Shown here: piece after piece, positions 1 through 8,325 of the stretch
Layout: every line of letters begins with the position of its first letter
How positions within the stretch are numbered: the stretch's first letter is position 1
The notes under the pieces: model-generated
The model's input: only the letters and a program-made list of their open reading frames with translations
Told to the model about the DNA's origin: nothing
The model's database searches: none
DNA from: a virus
Direction: 5' to 3' (one strand)
DNA length: 52,202 nucleotides
Virus record (IMG/VR): IMGVR_UViG_3300037246_000766
Location: 1-52,202 of that record
Made by a program: the position numbers and the translations under genes

Positions 1-2
1 CA

Positions 3-167
3 CATACTCCAGGCATCAGGGACGGTGCTTTCCAGGTAGGCACATTAAGCCAGCTAAAGCTAGACTATACGTCTGGTCCGTCTAGTTGGCTGAACACCAA
101 CGGTGTGGTATACGGGAATGGCAAACGCGCCCTGCTCAATATCATCGACGGGGCCTGGAGGAAATGA
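3..167 (+). CDS. C-terminal end of a virion (tail) protein, cut by the window edge
   Basis: The frame is open from base 3 and ends at TGA 165-167, giving about 54 residues. The visible tail reads as ordered beta-type sequence and ends in NIIDGAWRK. It lies two bases before the next start codon and its last codons carry that gene's Shine-Dalgarno. Position upstream of the lysis genes and downstream (off-window) of tail genes suggests a tail or virion protein, but no family is recognised from this fragment. Confidence 0.6.
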   Translation, partial: HTPGIRDGAFQVGTLSQLKLDYTSGPSSWLNTNGVVYGNGKRALLNIIDGAWRK

Positions 168-168
168 A

Positions 169-390
169 ATGGAGAAGCACATGGCGCAACGCTCGATGCT
201 CGACCAGCCAAAAACTAACTGGGTTTGCCCGTGCGGAGCAAAAGTGTTTGAGATCTTGGTGTGTCCGAATTGCATCCACACACCACAGTCTCATATCGTT
301 GGGTTCAAATGTATTGGATGCGACACGATTCACACAACGGATCTCGAAGGGTCTACCTTCGATGAAGAATTTGAGAACGTCGTCCATTGA
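169..390 (+). CDS. Small zinc-ribbon protein
   Basis: A 73-residue protein with CPCG, CPNC and CIGC pairs, the pattern of a zinc ribbon or rubredoxin-like knuckle. ATG 169 was chosen because GGAGG sits seven bases upstream; an earlier in-frame GTG lies inside the preceding gene. The acidic C-terminus (FDEEFE) follows the metal site. Function unknown; it sits directly before the endolysin. Confidence 0.6.
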   Translation: MEKHMAQRSMLDQPKTNWVCPCGAKVFEILVCPNCIHTPQSHIVGFKCIGCDTIHTTDLEGSTFDEEFENVVH

Positions 391-395
391 TTTGG

Positions 396-971
396 ATGGC
401 CTCATATGGAGACAAGCCACCCGTGGCTAAAGTATCAACAAATTTCACTGTCTACGAAGTCGGGCGCTCAGACATAGCGACTCGACTTGAGATCCCGAAC
501 AAGCCTCCCCAATGGGTGCTTGAGAATGCAGCGCTAGTAGCAACGCATATCCTTGAGCCTGTTCGGGAGCACTTCGGTAAAGGATACCTTCCGAACTCCT
601 GGTACCGCAGCGAGGAGTTTGAGCAGATACTGACTTGGGAGAAAGGCTTTCGCCGCTGGTGCGCTAGGCACAATAAAAACTGGATCACGAAGGCTGAACT
701 GTACAAGAGGCCGAAGGCACTCGACTCATGGACTGAGTATTTCGATCGCAAGCAGCACCCCACGGGGAAGGCAGTGGACATCGAGATCGCAGGCGTGGAC
801 AATGACACGCTTTTCTTCTGGATTCGAGACAACCTGGGGTTCGACCAGCTCATTCGTGAGTTCCCGAACCCAGGCGATCCGGCTTCGGGCTGGGTCCATG
901 TCTCGTGGTCCTGTGTACAAACGAATCGGCAGAGTTACTTCTCGTACCCGAGCTATGACAAATACGTCTGA
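396..971 (+). CDS. Endolysin, peptidase M15 (D,D/L,D-carboxypeptidase-like)
   Basis: Predicted zinc peptidase that cleaves peptidoglycan stem peptides at lysis. The signature is the HPTGKAVDIE stretch (His and Asp zinc ligands) and the later GWVHVSW with the third His, as in the M15_3/DUF882 group. Length (about 191 aa) suits a single catalytic domain without a separate wall-binding domain. No signal peptide is visible, so export through a holin is expected. The start is uncertain: ATG 396 has a poor ribosome site; GTG 423 with GGAG 11 bases upstream and TTG 387 are alternatives. It is followed by a two-TM holin candidate and, further on, spanins. Confidence 0.8.
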   Translation: MASYGDKPPVAKVSTNFTVYEVGRSDIATRLEIPNKPPQWVLENAALVATHILEPVREHFGKGYLPNSWYRSEEFEQILTWEKGFRRWCARHNKNWITKAELYKRPKALDSWTEYFDRKQHPTGKAVDIEIAGVDNDTLFFWIRDNLGFDQLIREFPNPGDPASGWVHVSWSCVQTNRQSYFSYPSYDKYV

Positions 972-996
972 ATGGTGCTCACGAGCATCGGAGTGC

Positions 997-1203
997 ATGA
1001 ACGAACTGAGGATCGTACCTCGGATTGCGCTCGTGACGTACTTCGGCTTTGTCGGGTACGTGTCACTGTGGTTCATGGAGCTACCCGATCCCTCGGGTGT
1101 GCAGATGACCTTCGCAACTTTGATCGCGGGCTTACTCCCTGCAGTCATCGGGCTCTACCAGGGCTCCATCAAGATGGGACACGCAAATGCCAGCAATAGT
1201 TAA
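997..1203 (+). CDS. Holin candidate (two transmembrane segments)
   Basis: A 68-residue protein with two hydrophobic spans (about residues 7-26 and 35-55) separated by a short charged loop, ending in a polar tail. Size, topology and position right after the endolysin fit a class II holin or a phage membrane accessory protein. ATG 997 has GGAG only three bases upstream; ATG 955, inside the endolysin, would add 14 residues. The 3' end overlaps the next gene by 17 bases. No specific holin family is recognised. Confidence 0.55.
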   Translation: MNELRIVPRIALVTYFGFVGYVSLWFMELPDPSGVQMTFATLIAGLLPAVIGLYQGSIKMGHANASNS

Positions 1204-2797
1204 CGAGACTCTCGCGATTGGAACGCATGTCTTCATGGTGAACCCAAGAGTTCAGACAAACATCGTTGTCGACTCGCTAGGGAGTGGAGGTACAGCAAGC
1301 GTTGACTTCACCTACGATGACAGGGGCGAGGACACCATCCTCTCGGGTGGCAACTTCGCTGCTGACGTAGCGAGTGCGGAGTGGGCTCCGGGTGGCACTG
1401 CGCGATCTGCTCAGACTCTGCGTGGACCAGTGACTGCTATCCGGTTCGTAGTGGCTGGGGGTACTGTCAGAGTTGTTGCTGATCGTGCTGGCAAAGTGCG
1501 AAAGATACTCTTCCCAGGAGGCGAGACTCACGTTGGTAATAAGATAGCTTGTGCGATGACCATGACGATTGCCGCGTCGGGACGACAGCTGGCTCCTGGT
1601 GTTGGCGCAGTGTCGATGAACATGGTGATTGCATCAGTAGGATTGAATTCGGTTCACCATGGTGCTGGGTCCATGCCGATGACGATGGCGCAGGCTGCGG
1701 GTGGAACAATCGATAAGACACACCATGGTGATAGCTCAGTGTCGATGAACATGACGCTCGCATCAGTGGGATCGAACCCGGTTCATCATGGTGATGGCGT
1801 ACCAGCGATGACGATGGCATTAGCTGGAACATCTGCAGATCTTAAAGTCCATCACGGTACCGCAGCTATGCCCATGACGATGGCACTGGATGCAGACGGA
1901 TCGAATCCAGTTCACCATGGTGACGGTGTACCGGCAATGAACATGGCGCTGGCCGGTGTAGGGCTGAACCCCACACAACATGGCATCGGTGCTCTAGCAA
2001 TGGGTATGGCACTGGCTGCGACGGGAACAAACGAACCGGCTGGCGTAGTTTCTTTGGCTTCTGACTTCAATGAGGCTGTGCTCTTGGAAGATACGACTGG
2101 ACCGCTTGTATCAGGACAGGCTGATGGACGTGTCTGTACGATCTCGTTCTGGTACAAAAACAACGCTAACCATTCTCATGACCAGGAAATAATTCGAATT
2201 CAGAATGGCTCCAGTCAGGCGGCGCTCAACGTACGGAATTCTTGGGCACGCTCCCAATCCCTTGTGGTTAATACGACTTCAAGCGGAAGTAACTCTTTGA
2301 TCTCATGCGCATCGGCAAACAGCTCGGTTCAAGTCGCGGACGGATGGAACCACTTCATGTGTTCATTTGAAAATACCTTTCCTCTGGATTCAGTCGCACA
2401 CGTAACTGGGTATTTTAATGGCGTGCTGCTCGTGCATGGTACTAACGGTGAGATTGTTAACCAGTCAATCCAAAATCTTGATATCGCATACAATGCTCGC
2501 GGCAAGGAAATTGTATCGGCTTCAAACGGATTCCCAAGCGCGAGTGGTTTCCTTGATGGACAGATATCAAATCTGTATGTGAATATTCAGGAGCGCCTCG
2601 ACCTGACTATCCAAGCGAACCGAGAGAAGTTCTACTCAGCAACGGGCGGGAACACAGATCTCGGTTCGGATGGCTCGGCTCCAACTGGAAGTCAGCCCAT
2701 CATCTTTGCTCCAGACGGTGACTTGAGAGTGAATGCCGGGTATGGTCCGAACCTCACCAAAATCTCAGGTACCATCACAGCTGTTGCAGGTCCTTAA
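1187..2797 (+). CDS. Virion protein with His/Met tandem repeats and LamG-like domain
   Basis: A 536-residue protein in three parts. Residues 1-110 match the next gene along their length (VASAEW, GPVTAI, GTVRVV are shared). Residues 118-285 are eight 21-22 residue repeats built on G-D-G-V-P-A-M-T-M-A-L-A followed by a NPVHH-type turn. Residues 287-470 resemble a laminin-G/concanavalin-like fold (SFWYK, DGWNH, YFNGVLL). This is the architecture of a tail-fibre or capsid-surface adhesin binding glycans, but that role is inferred. It lies among lysis and fibre genes on the late strand. Confidence 0.65.
   Translation: MPAIVNETLAIGTHVFMVNPRVQTNIVVDSLGSGGTASVDFTYDDRGEDTILSGGNFAADVASAEWAPGGTARSAQTLRGPVTAIRFVVAGGTVRVVADRAGKVRKILFPGGETHVGNKIACAMTMTIAASGRQLAPGVGAVSMNMVIASVGLNSVHHGAGSMPMTMAQAAGGTIDKTHHGDSSVSMNMTLASVGSNPVHHGDGVPAMTMALAGTSADLKVHHGTAAMPMTMALDADGSNPVHHGDGVPAMNMALAGVGLNPTQHGIGALAMGMALAATGTNEPAGVVSLASDFNEAVLLEDTTGPLVSGQADGRVCTISFWYKNNANHSHDQEIIRIQNGSSQAALNVRNSWARSQSLVVNTTSSGSNSLISCASANSSVQVADGWNHFMCSFENTFPLDSVAHVTGYFNGVLLVHGTNGEIVNQSIQNLDIAYNARGKEIVSASNGFPSASGFLDGQISNLYVNIQERLDLTIQANREKFYSATGGNTDLGSDGSAPTGSQPIIFAPDGDLRVNAGYGPNLTKISGTITAVAGP
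1538..2041 (+). repeat. Eight tandem 63-66 bp repeats encoding HHG...MTMALA units
   Basis: The protein repeats begin near residues 118, 138, 159, 181, 202, 224, 245 and 266. Each carries an MTM or MNM methionine pair; most end in HHG (one is QHG). DNA copies are diverged, so this is an old amplification, not a recent slippage tract. Confidence 0.85.
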
Positions 2798-2809
2798 CGG
2801 AGAAATTCA

Positions 2810-3154
2810 ATGACTGATCTAAGTAGAAACCGTGCCGTCGTTAACGACACTCTCGCAGTCGGCACTCATGTTTTCATGACCCCCGCTTACCGTGGCGCTC
2901 TCTACGGTGTGGTGGACACGTTGGGTCAAGGCGGCACCGCGCTTATCGAGTACACGTTCGATGATCGAGACAAGGATGTTATCCTTTCGGGTACGAACCC
3001 GGCAGGCGTCTTCGCTGCTGACGTGGCGAGCGCCGAGTGGAACCTCGGAGTCGTAGCGCGAGGCGCAGAGACCCTGGAGGGTCCGATCACAGCTATCAAG
3101 ATCACGATAGCGGTCGGCACGGTCAGGGTAGTAGTGGCTCCGCACCCACTTTAG
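2810..3154 (+). CDS. Small virion protein, paralog of the preceding gene's N-terminal domain
   Basis: A 114-residue protein that aligns with residues 1-100 of the upstream repeat/LamG protein: VNDTLAVGTHVFM, a YTFDDRDKDVILSG segment, FAADVASAEW and GTVRVV are shared. GGAG seven bases before ATG 2810 supports the start. It therefore looks like a stand-alone version of a small beta-rich domain. A head-decoration or fibre-base role is possible but not shown. Confidence 0.7.
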   Translation: MTDLSRNRAVVNDTLAVGTHVFMTPAYRGALYGVVDTLGQGGTALIEYTFDDRDKDVILSGTNPAGVFAADVASAEWNLGVVARGAETLEGPITAIKITIAVGTVRVVVAPHPL

Positions 3155-3211
3155 GGGCGGAAGTTAAAGTGAAGTGTGACGGAGGCCCCTGAGAGGCCCC
3201 AGGAGAGAGAC

Positions 3212-3601
3212 GTGATACCAACGAAGCTCATCATAGCGGGGGTCGTGACCGTGCTGCTCCTGGCTGCAGGAGCGGCCATTTGGATGCACTACACGGGGCT
3301 GCTCAGCACCATTACGCAGCTTGAGACCGACAAGGCCCAGCTCCAGACCGCAGTCCAGCTCAAACAGGCCCAGATCGTGTCCCTGGAGGCCCAGGCCGCG
3401 TCTTCGAAGGAGCGGATGGAGGTAGTCCAGGCTGACTTCGCGGAGGCCAGGGCACAGGCTGAGCGCGTCAAGACGCTGTTCGCCAACCATGACTTCGACA
3501 GGCTCGCCAAGGCTAAGCCGGGGCTGATCTCGCGGAGAATGCAGAAGGCAACCGCCGCAGTATTTGCGGAGATTGAGGAGATTGGCAATGAAGAATTATA
3601 G
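3212..3601 (+). CDS. Inner-membrane spanin (Rz-like)
   Basis: A 129-residue protein with one N-terminal membrane anchor (about residues 5-22) and then a long helical, Gln/Ala/Glu-rich periplasmic region predicted to form a coiled coil. This is the i-spanin layout that links to an outer-membrane lipoprotein to fuse the envelope at lysis. GTG 3212 is the preferred start because a perfect AGGAG lies six bases upstream; an in-frame GTG at 3176 would add 12 residues. It overlaps the next small gene by 14 bases, and a lipoprotein follows. Confidence 0.75.
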   Translation: MIPTKLIIAGVVTVLLLAAGAAIWMHYTGLLSTITQLETDKAQLQTAVQLKQAQIVSLEAQAASSKERMEVVQADFAEARAQAERVKTLFANHDFDRLAKAKPGLISRRMQKATAAVFAEIEEIGNEEL

Positions 3602-3770
3602 CGTCGAGTTTCTCCTACAGGGCGGGGCCGGAAAGGCGTGGGCTCCCAACGTGGAGAATCCAGTGACAGCTACAAATCTAAAGAGCGTGCTGCAACAACT
3701 CGCTGATGGGATACCTGGAGACGGCATGGTCGAGTTCATCGGTGTTCGGGTAGAGCTGGTCGATGAATAG
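3588..3770 (+). CDS. Small unknown protein between the spanin genes
   Basis: A 60-residue soluble protein starting at ATG 3588, seven bases after GAGGAG. It starts within the i-spanin gene, and its end overlaps the o-spanin start by eight bases, so it is translationally embedded in the lysis cassette. No membrane segment or motif is recognised. Confidence 0.6.
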   Translation: MKNYSVEFLLQGGAGKAWAPNVENPVTATNLKSVLQQLADGIPGDGMVEFIGVRVELVDE

Positions 3771-4092
3771 GTACCACACACTTCTCATGTTTTGTGTGGT
3801 AGCTCTCACCGGGTGTGGCTCTGCACCCGTCAAGCTAGACGTCAGTCAAGTCGTCAGGTTGGAGTGTGGTGCCGAGCCCAAAGTGGACCGGTTGCACATG
3901 CGAATCGTCAAGCCTTGGGTCATCGAGGACAACGCCGGCATCACTTGGATCGGGATCTCACCAGACCATTACGAGAATCTCAGCACCAACATCGCAAGTG
4001 TCAAGTCGCAACTCAAGCAGCGAGTGTCTGTCAACAAGTTCTATCGCAAGTGCATCGAGAGCTTCAATGCCCCGCAAGCTGACAGCACTTGA
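3763..4092 (+). CDS. Outer-membrane spanin candidate (lipoprotein, Rz1-like)
   Basis: A 109-residue lipoprotein: hydrophobic leader then lipobox L15-T16-G17-C18, followed by G-S, which favours outer-membrane sorting. It is the likely partner of the i-spanin gene ending 160 bases upstream. It is longer and less proline-rich than classical Rz1, and the two genes are separate rather than nested. The 3' end overlaps the next gene by 26 bases. Confidence 0.65.
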   Translation: MNRYHTLLMFCVVALTGCGSAPVKLDVSQVVRLECGAEPKVDRLHMRIVKPWVIEDNAGITWIGISPDHYENLSTNIASVKSQLKQRVSVNKFYRKCIESFNAPQADST

Positions 4093-6745
4093 GTTCGCTG
4101 AACAGCTCAAGGTCCCGAACGTCACAACCCGAGTCCTTGGTGGCGCAACCCACGCGAGCGTCGGTTGGGCAATAGGCTGGGCCAAAACCCGCATACGACA
4201 GCTGTCGCAGCAGATTCGACGTTCGACAATTCAACGAGAACAAGATAAACAACGCACGCGTTTTGCAGACATCCTGACTTTCAAGGATGGTAGTCCTGTT
4301 AACTCTTCCCCGAACGAGAGTATACCTAAGAGTGTTGTCTTCGACCGTCGCTATTACTACGCTGTCAATGGGAAGAACGTCAACAGCATCGAGCTGTTCC
4401 TGAATGCCTACGTCGGTCTCTGGTCGATCACGATTCGTGCCATAGATGCAGTGGGGACTCCCGTCTTGTTCTTGATAACTGATGCAAGCGAACACGAAGC
4501 TATTGTCGGATCGGGAGAAAGTACGACAGAGTTTCCTGTCACTCGTGTGAATCTCTCGACTATTGAAGACGATGAAAGTCCGTTGATCAATGTTGTTCCT
4601 GTACGAGCGACAGCCTTGGGGAATCGTTTCACGTTTAGTACAACAGAGGAGACTGAGCTATCTGGCAAACAGGCTTGGAGAAATTTTGACGCTCGTAGAC
4701 TCTACAAAGTTCTAAGCCCGTGGGTCAATATAAATGTAGCGGCGATTAAGAGCACTTTTATTTGGGTGTCTCCACCGGAGCTGGTGGCGATTACAGGAAT
4801 GAAGTACCAAGCCACTTCAATGGTGCCTGTTTATTATGATCGTGCTAATGACAAAATAACTTTGTGGGTTGGAGAAAATGGTATCGGTGAGCCCGATCAA
4901 CAATTCCGAAGTAGACTGCTTGATCCTAGTGGCAATCCAGGTGGTTCGTCATACGACGTACCAGTCATAAACATTGAAATAGCTGCTAGCTTTTTCTGGA
5001 CAATCGATGTGGATGATTATTTGGTCAGTGGTGTCCCCGCTGGAGGACGTACGACACTCACTGATGTCAGCGCGGGGAGCCCACTCTCAGTAGACTGGGC
5101 ACTAGAGGTTGGACTACTGACTGACCCTATCCCCACTGAAGATGGCGCGTTTGATTTTGTTAGTACTGATCAGCGTTTTGTCGACGGTGGGTTAACGACT
5201 ATCAACTTCTCCATACGAGCGACCGGAGTAATCTCGGGGGGTATCGCCTCGTCAGTTCTCGTAGAAGTCAGTCCTTCATTTCTTATTGAGGGAGATTCTA
5301 TACTCGCGGGGTTCACAAACGATCTGACAGGGAACCCTCCTATACTGTCGGACATGGGTCAACACTTCAATGTTACACGTAACAATGTCGCTCTCGGGTC
5401 CAACGCACTCTCAGAACAAGCCGGTAAATATGTAGATGCATCAAGCGCAGCTACAGAAAAACTCAAAGTCACTGTAACTGATAGCAACAAGGGTGGCTGG
5501 TCAGGCGCAAGTGGATACCCTTTCGGTACTCACTTCGCTGGACTAATTGCTTCGCGCTTGGCCCCGCCGGGTTTTGTTGATTTCCCAGCGTCGTTTGATT
5601 TTATTGAAAGTGACACGCATGCAGGTAGTCCACTAATTCGGCACGTATACAACACAAATCTTTACCTATATGAAGGCGTTCATGTTATCCACCGACGATT
5701 CGTACAACACGAGGGGTTCCTCAGAAACGGTAAAGCTTTTGTCGCACTAGAGGGAACTTCATATACAGAGAACGAAACAACAGCGGAGTGGAAAGTCTTC
5801 ACATGGATTAACGGAATCATACAACCGTCGACACGTAGCTTTGATGCATCTATTACCCAGGATATCAAAGACCCGTCGCCTGGGAGCGTGCCTTATCAAT
5901 TGAAAGTCGAGCAGTCGGGCGGGACTATATCTATGACTGATTTGTTTTCCAGAGATACCCCGGTGGACGTGGGTACGGGAGGAATTATTACAAAAAGTGT
6001 AACGCAACCTCCGCAATCTTTTTCATCAGCTCAACAGGGAATGCACACAATTCTTAGCACTGACAAAAAGTTTGATGACGGTTTTGGTAATGATATCTTT
6101 GGAGAGAATGTTGAGATCGATCCGATCTCTGGCTTTAAGCGGGTTACTCGACCTTCAGGCACCCTTCAACAAGCTCGGATCTTGGACGAGACCGGAGCAA
6201 TCATCGCGGAGTATGTAGACGATAAAAATGCACGCAACGAGCAGTTCAATATTAGGGGTATACAAACATCATTCATCCAAGTTTTTAGTGATGTAGGTTT
6301 CGGTGTTCTTTCATTTAGTGAACCAGGAATTGAGTCTACGGATGTAGTGCTTGTTGATGGGAAATTCGATTTCCGTTTCATCGGGCAGGGGCTCAACTCG
6401 ATGGCTAATGACAGCAGAATCTATATGAATGATATCGGGCTCACACCGGATAACGGTATCAGTATTCGTTGGATCGATGCAGTCGAGGATCAACACGGTC
6501 TCTTCATGGGACTTGTGAGTACTGACTTTGAAACGCTGCGAGATGAATGGGCTACTATCAATGCGGATGTCGAATCTACACCAGAACAAATCACTGCTGC
6601 GCGTGATGCAGCCGTGGCTGAGATCACTGTGTTATACAACAACTTCGCTAGTCTCGATTTTGTTCTTGCAGCAGCGAGCACTGGTTTGGGTATAGATGAG
6701 GGTGGGTTGCATCTCTATATCGTAGACAAACAAGTAGATATCTAG
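4067..6745 (+). CDS. Large virion protein, tail fibre/spike-like
   Basis: An 892-residue protein without recognised catalytic motifs. Residues 1-60 are helical and basic (possible virion-attachment segment with an RIRQLSQQIRR helix); the rest is beta-rich with many Asp/Gly/Thr turns. ATG 4067 follows GAGAG and overlaps the spanin gene; longer reading in frame upstream is only a shadow of that gene. The gene is visibly more AT-rich in parts than the head genes, as is common for host-range fibres that are exchanged between phages. It is the last gene of the plus-strand late block. Confidence 0.55.
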   Translation: MPRKLTALEFAEQLKVPNVTTRVLGGATHASVGWAIGWAKTRIRQLSQQIRRSTIQREQDKQRTRFADILTFKDGSPVNSSPNESIPKSVVFDRRYYYAVNGKNVNSIELFLNAYVGLWSITIRAIDAVGTPVLFLITDASEHEAIVGSGESTTEFPVTRVNLSTIEDDESPLINVVPVRATALGNRFTFSTTEETELSGKQAWRNFDARRLYKVLSPWVNINVAAIKSTFIWVSPPELVAITGMKYQATSMVPVYYDRANDKITLWVGENGIGEPDQQFRSRLLDPSGNPGGSSYDVPVINIEIAASFFWTIDVDDYLVSGVPAGGRTTLTDVSAGSPLSVDWALEVGLLTDPIPTEDGAFDFVSTDQRFVDGGLTTINFSIRATGVISGGIASSVLVEVSPSFLIEGDSILAGFTNDLTGNPPILSDMGQHFNVTRNNVALGSNALSEQAGKYVDASSAATEKLKVTVTDSNKGGWSGASGYPFGTHFAGLIASRLAPPGFVDFPASFDFIESDTHAGSPLIRHVYNTNLYLYEGVHVIHRRFVQHEGFLRNGKAFVALEGTSYTENETTAEWKVFTWINGIIQPSTRSFDASITQDIKDPSPGSVPYQLKVEQSGGTISMTDLFSRDTPVDVGTGGIITKSVTQPPQSFSSAQQGMHTILSTDKKFDDGFGNDIFGENVEIDPISGFKRVTRPSGTLQQARILDETGAIIAEYVDDKNARNEQFNIRGIQTSFIQVFSDVGFGVLSFSEPGIESTDVVLVDGKFDFRFIGQGLNSMANDSRIYMNDIGLTPDNGISIRWIDAVEDQHGLFMGLVSTDFETLRDEWATINADVESTPEQITAARDAAVAEITVLYNNFASLDFVLAAASTGLGIDEGGLHLYIVDKQVDI

Positions 6746-6825
6746 GCCCCATGCAATTCCTTTCGTAAAAAAAATTTTGACAATGGGCGTATTGGATGGG
6801 TTATACCCACCTACTATCGAGATCC
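6746..6825. other. Convergent gene junction, weak hairpin only
   Basis: Eighty bases separate the end of the plus-strand block from the end of the minus-strand block. They contain an A8 run (6767-6774) followed by TTTT and a 5-bp hairpin TGGGT-TAT-ACCCA (6797-6809). Neither orientation gives a canonical stem followed directly by a U tract, so an efficient terminator is not evident here. Confidence 0.4.
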
Positions 6826-7134
6826 TTAAAACTCTTCTTTCTTCATAACGTCACGCATCAATCGTTCGTACACACGCTCTCGTACACAGTCAGCAGGGAC
6901 CGTGCCGCACAATTCATTGTGCTTCTCGGCGTAAGAGAACACCCTGACAGGTAAGTAATGTCCGAAGCCATCGTTCTCTAGTACCTCGGCCTGGACAATG
7001 AGGACTGAGATCTTGCCTCTCGTTTTATCCCTCATTGTGTAGTACTCGGTTCGACTTCGCTCTGAGAAGCGGAGCACTAGCTGCTTCTCCGTTGCTTCGT
7101 ACTCTGCGATGGTAGTCTCTCCGAAGTTAGGCAC
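6826..7134 (-). CDS. Unknown early protein
   Basis: A 102-residue charged protein, last gene of the minus-strand block. It starts at GTG 7134 with AGGGAGGAG just upstream and overlaps the previous gene by eight bases. N-terminal part is beta-like (EKQLVLRF, KISVLIVQ), C-terminal part helical and basic. No family recognised. Confidence 0.6.
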   Translation of the reverse strand: MPNFGETTIAEYEATEKQLVLRFSERSRTEYYTMRDKTRGKISVLIVQAEVLENDGFGHYLPVRVFSYAEKHNELCGTVPADCVRERVYERLMRDVMKKEEF

Positions 7135-7339
7135 TGGGGCTCCTCCCTACGGGCCATGCCGTATGGTTTATCGTGGCGTTCCAATTGTCAGCGAGTCGTA
7201 CGCGTGCGATGTGGCAGTATCTCTGAGCATAGAAGTGGTTAGCAGTAAGAGGCTCACCCTTTGCAGACTGACAATAGTCACCAATGACGGCGAAGCAGGT
7301 GGGACAAATAACCCCTTCGATACGGTCGCGCTCATTCAT
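7127..7339 (-). CDS. Small zinc-finger protein of the CPxC...H phage type
   Basis: A 70-residue protein with CPTCFAVIGDYC, then GEPL and an H-F-Y-A-Q-R segment. Phages and actinobacteria carry many such short domains (C-P-x-C, x-C, G, H-x-x-R), generally thought to bind zinc. Partner and target are unknown. It overlaps both neighbours, suggesting coupled translation. Confidence 0.6.
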   Translation of the reverse strand: MNERDRIEGVICPTCFAVIGDYCQSAKGEPLTANHFYAQRYCHIARVRLADNWNATINHTAWPVGRSPSA

Positions 7340-7662
7340 AACCTCGCCTCGTGTCTGCGCATGTTCTCAATGTCTTTGTGTAGTTCGATGAACTGCGCTT
7401 GGTTGGTGTCATTGACGTAGTGGCCCTGGAGCCTGACCATATGGTCGATAGCTCGGGTGACTGCCTTCTTCAGATTCATGGTGACTGGTCTGAGAATCAT
7501 CATGCCGTTGCACGGGTGCTCGTTCCACGAATCAGTCTTGCCGCACGTCTCGCCGGGGACCGTGTCCTTAGTGTCACCACACCGGTTACACTTAACTTCG
7601 CGTTTGGCTTTCTCGTAGTTCTCTTCTCTTTGTAGCTCTCGTGCAAAACTAAGACCGCTCAT
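7336..7662 (-). CDS. Unknown protein with four-cysteine metal-binding motif
   Basis: A 108-residue protein with CNRCGD near residue 25 followed by ETCGK and HPCNG, a likely zinc site in a mostly helical, charged context. It overlaps the next gene by four bases (ATGA). No family recognised. Confidence 0.55.
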   Translation of the reverse strand: MSGLSFARELQREENYEKAKREVKCNRCGDTKDTVPGETCGKTDSWNEHPCNGMMILRPVTMNLKKAVTRAIDHMVRLQGHYVNDTNQAQFIELHKDIENMRRHEARL

Positions 7663-7831
7663 CTGTCAGCTCCTTGACCTTTGCGATGAGAACGTCGAGG
7701 ACTTCTGCTAGTTCGACAACATCGCAGTAGCCTTTCTGTGGGTGATACACCTGACCCATAGTGACTACGGATACGCCTCCGCGCATGCTCGTGAGATCGG
7801 TATTCGCCATTGGACTGATTACTATATACAT
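7649..7831 (-). CDS. Small unknown protein
   Basis: Sixty residues. ATG 7831 is preceded at a good distance by CCAGGAGAC, which favours it over the internal ATG 7810. The C-terminal half is an amphipathic helix (VVELAEVLDVLIAKVKEL). No function recognised. Confidence 0.5.
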   Translation of the reverse strand: MYIVISPMANTDLTSMRGGVSVVTMGQVYHPQKGYCDVVELAEVLDVLIAKVKELTDERS

Positions 7832-7860
7832 CTAAGTCTCCTGGTATTTGTGAAGTGTGT

Positions 7861-8325
7861 TTACCATAGGACTGTCCTGATCGGGATGTTTACTTCGGTT
7901 AGCATGTGCTGTGCAGTGATGCAGTTCAGCTTCCACAGCTCTCCCTTCCCTTCGAACTTGTCTCTCTCGGGACCTACGATACTCTTGATGCCCGCCTGGA
8001 TGATGGCTCGCGCACAGTCAGTGCAGATACCGAAGCCTGGGTTGTGCCCCAAGTACAGGGTACAGCCTCGTGTCCCGCCGCGACCGGCAGCAGCTTGGTA
8101 GATAGCATTGCGTTCTGCGTGCTCTGTGATGTCGTACTTGAGCGGGCGTTCATGGTACTGAGGGTTTTCGTCATCGATGTCACGAGGGAAACCATTGAAG
8201 CCAGTCGCTACTAGCTCATGGTGTTCATTGACGATGACCGCTCCGCACTTAGTGCTTCGATCTTTGCTCTTCTTCGCGACCTCTTGGGCCAGCTTGATAA
8301 AGTAAACGTCCCAGCTAGTACTCAT
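7861..8325 (-). CDS. Deoxycytidylate (dCMP) deaminase
   Basis: Zinc-dependent deaminase converting dCMP to dUMP, feeding dTMP synthesis. Catalytic motif H69-A-E71 (in TEHAERNAI) and the paired cysteines C101-T-D-C104 are all present, and length (154 aa) is typical of phage enzymes. ATG 8325 overlaps the upstream stop as ATGA. It belongs to the nucleotide-metabolism genes scattered through this strand, with the HD phosphohydrolase at 11127 and the dATP/dGTP-diphosphohydrolase-like gene at 20722. Confidence 0.92.
   Translation of the reverse strand: MSTSWDVYFIKLAQEVAKKSKDRSTKCGAVIVNEHHELVATGFNGFPRDIDDENPQYHERPLKYDITEHAERNAIYQAAAGRGGTRGCTLYLGHNPGFGICTDCARAIIQAGIKSIVGPERDKFEGKGELWKLNCITAQHMLTEVNIPIRTVLW

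Noticed and set aside
6797-6809. Intrinsic terminator at the convergent junction
   Set aside because: Only a 5-bp stem with a 3-base loop, and no adjacent U tract in either direction.
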